DNA of 64,000 bases, taken from positions 1 through 64,000 of the forward strand of contig CAZOHT010000018.1 in the NCBI GenBank assembly GCA_964579825.1, given 5' to 3'. This stretch comes from SPCO01 sp964579825 (lineage in GTDB: Bacteria; Chloroflexota; Limnocylindria; Limnocylindrales; CSP1-4). Under the pieces are notes generated by a model that did not search any database, was not told the DNA's origin, and saw only the letters and a program-made list of their open reading frames with translations. Positions 1 to 8,066 of this stretch are shown one piece after another. Numbering within the stretch: position 1 is the stretch's first letter; each line of letters begins with the position of its first letter. A program made the position numbers and the translations under genes.

Positions 1-2
1 GG

Positions 3-2303
3 CGCGCCGCGAACTACCTGTCGGTCGGCCAGATCTACCTCCTCGACAACCCGCTGCTCCGTGAGCCCCTGACCCGCGACCACGTCAAGGCCCGCCTCCT
101 CGGTCACTGGGGCACCACCCCCGGGCTCAACTTCATCTACGCCCACCTGAACCGCGCCATCAAGGCCCGCGACCTCGACGCGATCTACATCATCGGACCC
201 GGGCACGGGGGGCCCGCGACGGTCGCCAACGCCTATCTCGAAGGGACCTACAGCGAGTACTTCCCCGGCATCGGCCGCGACGAGGCCGGGATCCGCAAGC
301 TGTTCCGCCAGTTCTCGTTCCCGGGCGGGATCGGCAGCCACGTGACACCGGAGACGCCCGGATCCATCCACGAGGGCGGCGAACTCGGGTACGCGGTCAG
401 CCATGCGTACGGCGCCGCCTTCGACAACCCGGACCTGGTCGTGTTCTGCGTCGTCGGCGACGGCGAAGCCGAGACCGGCCCGCTCGCCACGAGTTGGCAC
501 TCCAACAAGTTCCTGGACCCCCGGACGGACGGCACGGTCGTCCCGATCCTGCACCTCAACGGGTACAAGATCGCCAATCCGACCATCCTCGCCCGGATCC
601 CGCACGAGGAGCTCACCTCGCTGTTCGAGGGCTACGGTTACCAGCCGCTGTTCGTCGAGGGCGACGACCCGGTCCTCATGCACCACAAGATGGCGGCGGC
701 CATCGACGAGGCCATGGACTCGATCGCGGAGATCCATCGGGCCGCCCGCATCGACGGGGTCACGACCCGCCCTCGCTGGCCGATGATCATCCTCCGCTCG
801 CCGAAGGGCTGGACCGGACCGAAGGAAGTCGACGGCCTGCCGGCCGAGGGCAGCTTCCGGTCCCACCAGGTCCCGATGAGCGACGTCCGAAAGAAGCCCG
901 AACACCTGGCCATCCTCGATGCGTGGCTGCGCAGCTACCGGCCCGACGAGCTGTTCGACGACGACGGCGCGCTCCGCGCCGACCTGGCCGACCTGCCGCC
1001 GCGAGGCGACCGCCGGATGAGCGCGAACCCGCACGCGAACGGCGGCCTGCTTCGCCGCGACCTGGTGCTGCCGGACTTCCGCGACTACGGCGTCCCGGTC
1101 CCGCACCCGGCGACCTCGACCAGCGAGGCGACGAAAGTGCTCGGCACCTGGCTGCGCGACGTGATCCGCGACAACCCGGACACGTTCCGGCTGTTCGGCC
1201 CGGACGAGACCGCGTCGAACCGGCTCTCCCCGGTGTTCGAGGTGACCGATCGCGCCTGGAACGCCGAGACCCTGCCGACGGACGACCACCTCGCCCTCGA
1301 CGGCCGGGTGATGGAGGTCCTCTCGGAACACAACTGCCAGGGCTGGCTCGAGGGCTACCTCCTGACCGGCCGGCACGGGCTGTTCGACTGCTACGAGGCG
1401 TTCATCCACATCGTCGATTCGATGTTCAACCAGCACGCGAAGTGGCTGAAGATGACGTCGGAGATCCCGTGGCGGCGGCCGATCTCGTCGCTGAACTACC
1501 TGCTGACCAGCCACGTCTGGCGCCAGGACCACAACGGCTTCAGCCACCAGGACCCCGGCTTCATCGACCACGTCGTGAACAAGAAGGCCGAGGTCATCCG
1601 GGTCTACCTCCCACCGGACGCCAACACGCTCCTCTCGATCGCCGACCATTGCCTGCGCAGCCAGCAGTACGTCAACGTCATCGTCGCCGGCAAGCAGCCG
1701 GCCCTCGACTACCTGTCGATGGACGACGCCGTCCTCCACTGCACGCGCGGCCTTGGGATCTGGGACTGGGCCAGCAATGACGACGGCGACCCGGACGTGG
1801 TCCTCGCCTGCTGTGGCGATATCCCCACGCTCGAGACCCTGGCGGCCGTGGACCTGATCCGGCAACACCTGCCCGAGCTGAAGGTCCGCGTGGTGAACGT
1901 CGTGGACCTCATGCGCCTCCAGCCGGACTCGGAGCACCCGCACGGGTTGTCCGATCGCGAGTTCGACACCCTGTTCACGACGGATCGACCGGTCGTCTTC
2001 GCGTACCACGGCTATCCGTGGCTCATCCACCGACTGGCCTATCGCCGGACGAACCACGCCAACCTCCACGTCCGCGGCTACAAGGAGGAGGGGACCGTCA
2101 CCACGCCGTTCGACATCGTCATGCGCAACGACCTGGACCGCTTCCACCTGGTCATGGACGTCATCGACCGCGTGCCGGCCCTCGGATCGCACGCCGGGGC
2201 CGTCCGTCAGGCGATGGCCGACCGACGGGTCGAGGCCCGGGCGCACACCCGCGAGCACGGCGAGGACCCACCGGACATCCGCGACTGGACGTGGCCGTAC
2301 TGA
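3..2303 (+). CDS. xfp: Xylulose-5-P/fructose-6-P phosphoketolase, 5'-truncated by window
   Basis: Thiamine-diphosphate enzyme that cleaves xylulose-5-P or fructose-6-P with phosphate to acetyl phosphate plus glyceraldehyde-3-P or erythrose-4-P. The frame is already open at base 3 and runs 766 residues to the stop; family members are about 790-800 residues, so only a short N-terminus is missing. Visible family motifs are GPGHGG near base 200, SFPGGIGSHVTPETPGSIHE, the ThDP-binding GDGEAETGP with a downstream LNGYKIANPT, and the C-terminal HVRGYKEEGTVTTPFD block. Its stop overlaps the start of acetate kinase, which uses its acetyl phosphate product, so the two form an operon. A second copy closes the window on the other strand. 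Confidence 0.97.
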   Translation, partial: RAANYLSVGQIYLLDNPLLREPLTRDHVKARLLGHWGTTPGLNFIYAHLNRAIKARDLDAIYIIGPGHGGPATVANAYLEGTYSEYFPGIGRDEAGIRKLFRQFSFPGGIGSHVTPETPGSIHEGGELGYAVSHAYGAAFDNPDLVVFCVVGDGEAETGPLATSWHSNKFLDPRTDGTVVPILHLNGYKIANPTILARIPHEELTSLFEGYGYQPLFVEGDDPVLMHHKMAAAIDEAMDSIAEIHRAARIDGVTTRPRWPMIILRSPKGWTGPKEVDGLPAEGSFRSHQVPMSDVRKKPEHLAILDAWLRSYRPDELFDDDGALRADLADLPPRGDRRMSANPHANGGLLRRDLVLPDFRDYGVPVPHPATSTSEATKVLGTWLRDVIRDNPDTFRLFGPDETASNRLSPVFEVTDRAWNAETLPTDDHLALDGRVMEVLSEHNCQGWLEGYLLTGRHGLFDCYEAFIHIVDSMFNQHAKWLKMTSEIPWRRPISSLNYLLTSHVWRQDHNGFSHQDPGFIDHVVNKKAEVIRVYLPPDANTLLSIADHCLRSQQYVNVIVAGKQPALDYLSMDDAVLHCTRGLGIWDWASNDDGDPDVVLACCGDIPTLETLAAVDLIRQHLPELKVRVVNVVDLMRLQPDSEHPHGLSDREFDTLFTTDRPVVFAYHGYPWLIHRLAYRRTNHANLHVRGYKEEGTVTTPFDIVMRNDLDRFHLVMDVIDRVPALGSHAGAVRQAMADRRVEARAHTREHGEDPPDIRDWTWPY

Positions 2304-3469
2304 GACGGATCCTCGTCCTCAACCCCGGCTCGAGTTCGCTCAAGGCCGCGGTCCTCGCGCCGCCCGACCGAGCACCGGTCGCGACGGTCGCCGTCGACTG
2401 GGGCGCCGATGCGACCCGTACGACCGGCCGCGCCGCGACCATCGACGCCGCCCTCGACGCGATCGAGACCGACGGCGTCCCGGCCTCGACGATCCAGGCG
2501 GTCGGCTATCGCGTGGTCCACGGCGGCACGCGGTTCACGTCGCCGGCCGTCATCGACGACGCCGTCCTCGACGCGATCGAGGCGCTCGCGCCACTCGCGC
2601 CACTGCACAACCGGATCGCCGCGGACACGATCCGCGCCGGACGAGCAGCGCTGCCGGGCGTCCCCCACGTCGCCTGCTTCGATACCGCGTTCCACGCGAC
2701 CTTGCCGGCCACGGCGTATCGCTATCCCGTCCCGGCCGGCTGGTACGAGGCGTGGGGCATCCGGCGGTTCGGGTTCCACGGGCTGTCGGTCGCCTGGGCG
2801 GTCATGCGCGCCGGCGAACTGCTCGGGCGCGATCCGGTCGACCTGCAGCTCGTCGTTGCGCACCTTGGCAGCGGCTGCTCGGTGACGGCGGTCGATCGTG
2901 GCCGGTCGACCGAGACGAGCATGGGGATGACCCCCCTCGAGGGCCTCATGATGGGGACGCGGGCCGGCTCGATCGACCCGGGCGTGCTGCTCGCCCTCCT
3001 GCGCGACGGCCATCTGACCGTCGACGGCCTCGGGGAGGCGCTGGACCACGGCTCGGGGCTGCTCGGGGTGTCCGGGCGCTCGTCCGACGTCCGGGAACTG
3101 CTCGCCGCCGAGCGCGAGGGCGACGGGCCGGCCGCGCTGGCCCTCGAGCTATTCGTCCGTCGGGCGGCGGGCGGCATCGCGGCGGCGGCCACGGCCCTGC
3201 CCGCGTTCGATGCGCTCGTCTTCACCGGCGGGATCGGCGAGCACTCGGGCCGGATCCGGGCCAGGATCGCCGAACGACTGGCCGTGCTCGGTATCCCGCC
3301 ACTCGTCGAGTCCGACGCGGATGCGGACGCGATCCTGGTGGCCGCCCCAGGGGTACCGGCCGTGCTCCGGATCGCCAGTCGCGAGGACGTGGTCATCGCC
3401 GACGCCGTCGCCACCGCGCTGCGTCGGGGCGACCCGGACCACCTCGACCCCGTATCGTTCGAACGATGA
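2291..3469 (+). CDS. ackA: Acetate kinase (copy 1)
   Basis: Converts acetyl phosphate and ADP to acetate and ATP. GTG at 2291 gives 392 residues, the usual length, and puts the N-terminal LVLNPGSSSLK phosphate-binding motif about eight residues in. The same frame is open farther upstream but those residues do not look like AckA. Other family signatures are YRVVHGG, FDTAFHATLP (catalytic His), FGFHGLS, MGMTPLEGLMMGTRAGSIDPG (catalytic Arg) and FTGGIGEHS. It overlaps the phosphoketolase by 13 bases and the next gene by 4 (ATGA), so translational coupling is likely. The set forms an ATP-yielding phosphoketolase bypass. Confidence 0.97.
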   Translation: MAVLRRILVLNPGSSSLKAAVLAPPDRAPVATVAVDWGADATRTTGRAATIDAALDAIETDGVPASTIQAVGYRVVHGGTRFTSPAVIDDAVLDAIEALAPLAPLHNRIAADTIRAGRAALPGVPHVACFDTAFHATLPATAYRYPVPAGWYEAWGIRRFGFHGLSVAWAVMRAGELLGRDPVDLQLVVAHLGSGCSVTAVDRGRSTETSMGMTPLEGLMMGTRAGSIDPGVLLALLRDGHLTVDGLGEALDHGSGLLGVSGRSSDVRELLAAEREGDGPAALALELFVRRAAGGIAAAATALPAFDALVFTGGIGEHSGRIRARIAERLAVLGIPPLVESDADADAILVAAPGVPAVLRIASREDVVIADAVATALRRGDPDHLDPVSFER

Positions 3470-4461
3470 CGCGCATCCTGGTCACCGGTGGCGCCGGCTA
3501 TGTCGGCTCGGTCTCGGTCGAGGCGTTCCTCGCCGCCGGACACGAGGTGGTCGTCCTCGATGACGCCACGACCGGTCATCCGACGGCGATCCCGGCGGGC
3601 GCCACGTTCCACCGGGGGACCTACGCCGACACCGCCTTCGTCGCCCGCCTGTTGGAGTCCGAGCGGATCGACGCGATCCTCCACTGCGCGGCCCGCTCCC
3701 TGGTCGGCGAGTCCGGCCGCGACCCCGCCAAGTACTACCGCGACAACGTCGCCGGTGGCGTCGCCCTGCTCGAGGCGGCCCGGACGGCCGGCGTGGGCCG
3801 CCTCGTCTTCTCGTCGACGGCGGCCGTCTACGGCGTCCCCGACGAGACGCCGATCCCCGAGGATGCGCCGCTCCGACCGATCAATCCGTACGGCGAGACG
3901 AAGCGGACGTTCGAGGGCGCGCTCCGCTGGTACGGGGCGGCGTATGGGCTGCGCAGCGTGAGCCTCCGCTACTTCAACGTCGCCGGTGCGACCGAAGCGC
4001 TCGGCGAGGACCACGATCCGGAGACCCACCTCATCCCGAACGTGCTGGCCGCGGCCGAAGGCATCCGGCCGCTGACCGTCTTCGGCGACGACTACCCGAC
4101 CCCCGACGGGACGTGCATCCGCGACTACATCCATGTCGCTGACCTCGCCGACGCGCACCTGCGCGGGATCGAGGCGACCGCCGAGGGCGACGCGCGGACC
4201 GCAGAGCCACTCGTCTGCAACCTCGGCACGGCCGGTGGGTTCAGCGTCCGCGAGGTCCTGGCCGCCGCGGAGGCCGTCGTCGGTCACGCCATCCCGTACA
4301 CGATGGGCGAGCGACGGGCGGGCGACCCGCCGATCCTCGTCGCGAGCAACGAGCGAGCCGGACGGGTCCTCGGCTGGCAGGCGCGGCAGCCGACGCTGGA
4401 GGCGATGGTCGGCTCGGCCTGGGCGTGGCGGCAGCGCCACCCGAACGGCTACCCGGACTGA
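3466..4461 (+). CDS. galE: UDP-glucose 4-epimerase
   Basis: NAD-dependent extended short-chain dehydrogenase interconverting UDP-glucose and UDP-galactose. It has 331 residues, starting at the ATG that overlaps the ackA stop. The N-terminal Rossmann motif TGGAGYVGS lies at residues 7-15. The catalytic Ser is in the SSTAAVYG segment and the YxxxK pair in PYGETK. The C-terminal IRDYIHVADLADAH and LGTAGGFSV motifs are typical of GalE. The 4-base overlap with acetate kinase suggests co-translation. Why it sits behind an acetate-forming pair is unclear; nucleotide-sugar supply is the simplest reading. Confidence 0.94.
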   Translation: MTRILVTGGAGYVGSVSVEAFLAAGHEVVVLDDATTGHPTAIPAGATFHRGTYADTAFVARLLESERIDAILHCAARSLVGESGRDPAKYYRDNVAGGVALLEAARTAGVGRLVFSSTAAVYGVPDETPIPEDAPLRPINPYGETKRTFEGALRWYGAAYGLRSVSLRYFNVAGATEALGEDHDPETHLIPNVLAAAEGIRPLTVFGDDYPTPDGTCIRDYIHVADLADAHLRGIEATAEGDARTAEPLVCNLGTAGGFSVREVLAAAEAVVGHAIPYTMGERRAGDPPILVASNERAGRVLGWQARQPTLEAMVGSAWAWRQRHPNGYPD

Positions 4462-4477
4462 CCGGGCGGGCCCGGAC

Positions 4478-5866
4478 CTAACGCGGTTCGAGCGGGGAGG
4501 ACCCCGGCGCCAGGCGATCCGGCGGCAGGCGATCCGACGCGATCCCCGGCGGCGTCCCCTCGCCGGATCCGGCCCAGTCGTCGCGGACGGGCCATAGCAG
4601 CCACAACCCGATGAGCATCGTCACGAGCAAGCTCAGGACCGCGACCTGGTAGGCGCCGTTGCCCAGGCTGTCGAGGAGCAGGAAGATCAGGGCGCCGTAC
4701 AGCAGCTGGCCGATGACCTGGCTGCCCTTGCCGACCAGCCCGTACAGCCCGAAGAACTCGCCCAGCTTGGCGGGCGGCGAGAGCCGGACCATCAGGACGC
4801 GGTCGGCCACCTGGACACCGCCCAGGCCGCTCCCCAGGATGGCCCCGGCGATCAGGAACGGCACGATCCCGGCGGCCCCGAACCCGACGGCGACGCCGCC
4901 CAGCAGCAGGCCGACCGCCCATGAGATCAGGACGATGACGAGCGTCCGCTTCGGTCCCAGCCGGTCCACCAGCCAGCCCCAGACGAAGCTCATCACGATC
5001 GCCACGAGCGTCAGGGACAGCAGGATCAGGTTGGCGGTCGCCGGGGTCATCCCGAGCGCTTCGACGGTCACCACGCTCATGACGACGATGACCGTGTTGA
5101 CCGCATCCGAGTAGAAGAACCGCCCGATGAGGAATCGCCACAACCCCGGGACCTCGCGCGCGTCCGAGATGGACCGGCGCAGCTGGCCGAACGCGTCCCC
5201 GACATCGCGCAGGGTCAGCGGCACCTCGGATGCACGCTTCGGTTCCTTCACGAACACGAAGATCGGGATCGCGAAGAGCAGGAACAGGATGGCCGTCAGG
5301 CGGAAGCGATCCTCGACCGGGATGGCGAGCAGGAAGATGAGCAGGCCCACGACGACCGTGCCGCAGTAGCCGATCCCTGTGCCGATGCCCGACAACGTGC
5401 CGCGCGACGCGGTCGTGCTCACGGTCTTGAGCGTCGCGTCGTAGTAGATGAGGGCGGCCTGGTAGGCGAAGTTCGCGACGATGAACAGGATCAGGCCGAT
5501 GACCGGGGCGACGTCGGCGATGAAGAACGTGCTGCCGATGCACAGCAGCGTGAACGCCAGCAGGAACGGCATCCGTCGGCCGCCACGGTCCGAGATGGCG
5601 CCGAGGAAGGGCGAGATCGCGGCGTTGAGGCCGACGCTCGCGACGATCGCGAGCGAGAACAACAGGTTCCCGTCCCGTTCGCCGAACTGGCCGTCCTCGG
5701 TCAGGTACAGGCCGATGGCCCCGGACACGACCGCGAAGCTGAAGATCGTGTTGGCGAAGTCGTACATCGCCCACGACGCCGGGACGATGGCGCGACCGCT
5801 CGGGGTCAACGCGGCGAGGCCGCGACGGCGGGACGCGGGACCGCTGGCACCCTGCGCGCTGGTCAC
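4478..5866 (-). CDS. MFS transporter, UMF1/Atg22-like
   Basis: Integral membrane protein of about 462 residues with roughly 12 hydrophobic segments. The N-terminal WAMYDFANTIFSFAV block is the signature of the UMF1 (Atg22-like) branch of the major facilitator superfamily, and SDRGGRRMPFL is the MFS loop 2-3 motif. I start at GTG 5866. The frame is open farther upstream, but that extension is composition-driven and would overlap the divergent gene at 5898. The substrate is unknown; some relatives are linked to amino acid or nucleoside export. It is convergent with galE, with only 16 bases between their stops. Confidence 0.85.
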   Translation of the reverse strand: MTSAQGASGPASRRRGLAALTPSGRAIVPASWAMYDFANTIFSFAVVSGAIGLYLTEDGQFGERDGNLLFSLAIVASVGLNAAISPFLGAISDRGGRRMPFLLAFTLLCIGSTFFIADVAPVIGLILFIVANFAYQAALIYYDATLKTVSTTASRGTLSGIGTGIGYCGTVVVGLLIFLLAIPVEDRFRLTAILFLLFAIPIFVFVKEPKRASEVPLTLRDVGDAFGQLRRSISDAREVPGLWRFLIGRFFYSDAVNTVIVVMSVVTVEALGMTPATANLILLSLTLVAIVMSFVWGWLVDRLGPKRTLVIVLISWAVGLLLGGVAVGFGAAGIVPFLIAGAILGSGLGGVQVADRVLMVRLSPPAKLGEFFGLYGLVGKGSQVIGQLLYGALIFLLLDSLGNGAYQVAVLSLLVTMLIGLWLLWPVRDDWAGSGEGTPPGIASDRLPPDRLAPGSSPLEPR

Positions 5867-5897
5867 CCGCGGATGATAGCCGCGCCGCCCGGGTACG

Positions 5898-6584
5898 ATG
5901 ACCGTCATGAACGCGCTCGAAGCCGTCCTCGACTGGCGCCCACAGACGTTCGGCTCGAAGCGGTCCGATGGGATCCGCGACCCGATCGTGGAGCCCCTCT
6001 GGACCGGTCTTCGCTTCCTGGGCGCGGTCGTCGATGACACGGCGATCCTCCAGGACACGGACGGGGACACGCTGGACGGATTCCCGGCCCTGGCCACCGC
6101 GCTGGCCGCGGCGACCCTCGCGAGCGAGGTCATCGTCGACGGCTACGTGACGGCCGAGGTCGCCCACGACGGGACGGGCACGTTCACCGGCGGCGACAGC
6201 CTGGACACGGCGGGGAAGGTCGTCAGTCAGACCCTCATGGGCAGCCGCCCGGGGAGCGATGAGAAGCGCCTGGACCAGGGACGCGCGGAGCGCATGCCGC
6301 GCGGGGACGACCCGGTCGCGCTTGTCCTCGTCGACCTCATCTGGTTGGACGGGATCCCGCTCTTCGACGTGCCGCTGCTCGAGCGGAAGCGCCTGCTCGA
6401 GTCGGTCATCGTGGAGGCAGACCTCGTGCGCCGCGGCATGTTCGTCCGGCCGCCGATCGAGACATGGGTGGGCTCGTGGCGCTCGATGGGCTTCCCGGGG
6501 ATCTCGTTCAAGGCGGCGAACGGGCGTTACGTCCCGGGCGCGGCGGCCCTCGACTGGGCCAGCGTCGCGATGCCGCGGCGCTAG
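5898..6584 (+). CDS. ATP-dependent DNA ligase-like protein lacking catalytic residues
   Basis: The 228 residues can be laid over the nucleotidyltransferase core of ATP-dependent DNA ligases. The usual KxDGxR nucleotidylation motif appears as LWTGLR at residues 34-39, so the essential Lys and Asp are Leu and Thr. The DGEL-type motif III reads VDGYVTAE. The LIWLDG...LPLLERKRLLE stretch matches the ligase 'DLLWLDG..LLERR..L' block, and PGISFKAANGRYVPG replaces the EGLVAK...YxPG motif. I infer a catalytically dead ligase-fold protein, perhaps a DNA- or nucleotide-binding scaffold. It is divergent from the MFS gene. ATG 5907 is an alternative start. Confidence 0.65.
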   Translation: MTVMNALEAVLDWRPQTFGSKRSDGIRDPIVEPLWTGLRFLGAVVDDTAILQDTDGDTLDGFPALATALAAATLASEVIVDGYVTAEVAHDGTGTFTGGDSLDTAGKVVSQTLMGSRPGSDEKRLDQGRAERMPRGDDPVALVLVDLIWLDGIPLFDVPLLERKRLLESVIVEADLVRRGMFVRPPIETWVGSWRSMGFPGISFKAANGRYVPGAAALDWASVAMPRR

Positions 6585-6686
6585 GCGGGCCCACCACCCA
6601 GCGACCGGGGCCGGGGGTCGTTCGGGCTCGGGGCGTCCACCGACCCCTGGCCGGACGCGAGGGCCCGACGGATGGTACGGTGAGGC

Positions 6687-8066
6687 GTGCCCCAGACCAC
6701 GCTCGCGCCGGCCATCCGCGAAGAGATCGCCCGCCTCGGCAAGGCGGACATCATGGTGGGCATCCCGAGCTTCAAGAACGCCGCGACGATCGGCTATGTC
6801 GTCCGCGCGGCCCAGGCGGGCCTCGTCCAGTACTTCCCGGACCTGCATCCCGTCGTGGTCAACGCGGACGCCGGATCGCCCGACGGGACCGGCCGCGTCG
6901 TCATCGAAACCGAGCCGCCGGACTACGTCGAACAGATCCTGCTCGTGCGGCCGACCAACAAGCTCGAGCGGGTCAGCCTGACCTATCCGGAGATCGACGG
7001 CGTCGGCGGCAAGGGCGCCGCCCTGCGGACCATCTTCGAGATCGCCGCAGCCCTCGAGGTCCAGGCCCTGGTGGTCGTCGACTCGGACCTGCGCTCCATC
7101 GTTCCCGAGTGGATCGAGCTGCTCGCCGGGCCGATCCTCAAGGGCGGCTACGACTTCGTCTCGCCGCTCTATGCGCGCTACAAGTTCGACGGGACCATCA
7201 CCAACACGGTCACGTATCCGTTGACCCGCGCCCTCTACGGACACCGCATCCGACAGCCCATCGGTGGCGACTTCGGGGTCAGCGGCGACCTCGTCAAGCA
7301 CTACCTGGAGCTCGACGACTGGACGCCGGACATCAGCCGCTTCGGCATCGACATCTGGATGACGACGTCCGCCCTGGCCGGCGGCTTCGCGGTCTGCCAG
7401 ACGCGGCTCGGGGCGAAGATCCACGACCCGAAGGACCCGGGCTCCGACCTCGGCCCGATGTTCCGGCAGGTCGTCGGCACGATCCTGCGGCTGGCCGACC
7501 GGTACAGCGATCAGTGGCTGCCGATCCATGGCAGCCACGACGTCCCGGCCTACGGCTTCGAGCGGATCATCGACCCGCCGCCGCTCGAGGTGAACACCCT
7601 TCGCCTGCTGTCCGAGTTCCACGCCGGCTCGCTGACCCTCGCCGACTCGTGGCGGGCGATGCTCGCCCCGGCCACGGCGGAGACCGTGCTGGAGCTGGCG
7701 TCCGAGGCCGGTCGACTGGGCGACCAGGCCAGGACGAAGCTCGGCGTGGGCGGGGACGTCGCCTCCACCTCGGCGACGACCCTCGAGATGGCGGACGCGG
7801 TCGCCTCGTTCCACTTCCCGGACGACCTGTGGGCCCGCGTCGTGTACGACCTGGTCGTGGCCGCGCGCGACCCGAAGCGCAACGTCGAGTCGATGGTCGC
7901 CGCGCTCGTGCCGATCTACTTCGGCCGGGTCGGCAGCTTCGTCGTCGAGAACCGACTGGTCACGACGACCCAGGCCGAGGACCGCGTCGAACGCCAGGCC
8001 CGCGAGTTCGAACTGCTCAAGCCGTACCTCGTCCAGCGCTGGAACGAGTCCGAGGCGGCCGGATGA
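6687..8066 (+). CDS. GT-A fold glycosyltransferase (family 2-like)
   Basis: The 459-residue predicted cytosolic glycosyltransferase starts at GTG 6687. The N-terminus IMVGIPSFKNAATIGYVVRA is a GT2-type nucleotide-binding strand, VVVDSDLRSI carries the metal-binding DxD, and GGDFGVSGDL plus FGIDIWMT form the acceptor side. The last third is mostly helical. It overlaps the GpgS fusion gene by 4 bases, and glycerate kinase follows. I therefore infer a second sugar transfer in the same solute pathway, for example a mannosylglycerate-like or mannosylglucosylglycerate-like step. The exact donor and acceptor cannot be read from sequence. Confidence 0.78.
   Translation: MPQTTLAPAIREEIARLGKADIMVGIPSFKNAATIGYVVRAAQAGLVQYFPDLHPVVVNADAGSPDGTGRVVIETEPPDYVEQILLVRPTNKLERVSLTYPEIDGVGGKGAALRTIFEIAAALEVQALVVVDSDLRSIVPEWIELLAGPILKGGYDFVSPLYARYKFDGTITNTVTYPLTRALYGHRIRQPIGGDFGVSGDLVKHYLELDDWTPDISRFGIDIWMTTSALAGGFAVCQTRLGAKIHDPKDPGSDLGPMFRQVVGTILRLADRYSDQWLPIHGSHDVPAYGFERIIDPPPLEVNTLRLLSEFHAGSLTLADSWRAMLAPATAETVLELASEAGRLGDQARTKLGVGGDVASTSATTLEMADAVASFHFPDDLWARVVYDLVVAARDPKRNVESMVAALVPIYFGRVGSFVVENRLVTTTQAEDRVERQAREFELLKPYLVQRWNESEAAG

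Noticed and set aside
5898..6584. Active ATP-dependent DNA ligase
   Set aside because: The nucleotidylation lysine and the Asp of KxDG are replaced, so ligase activity is not expected.
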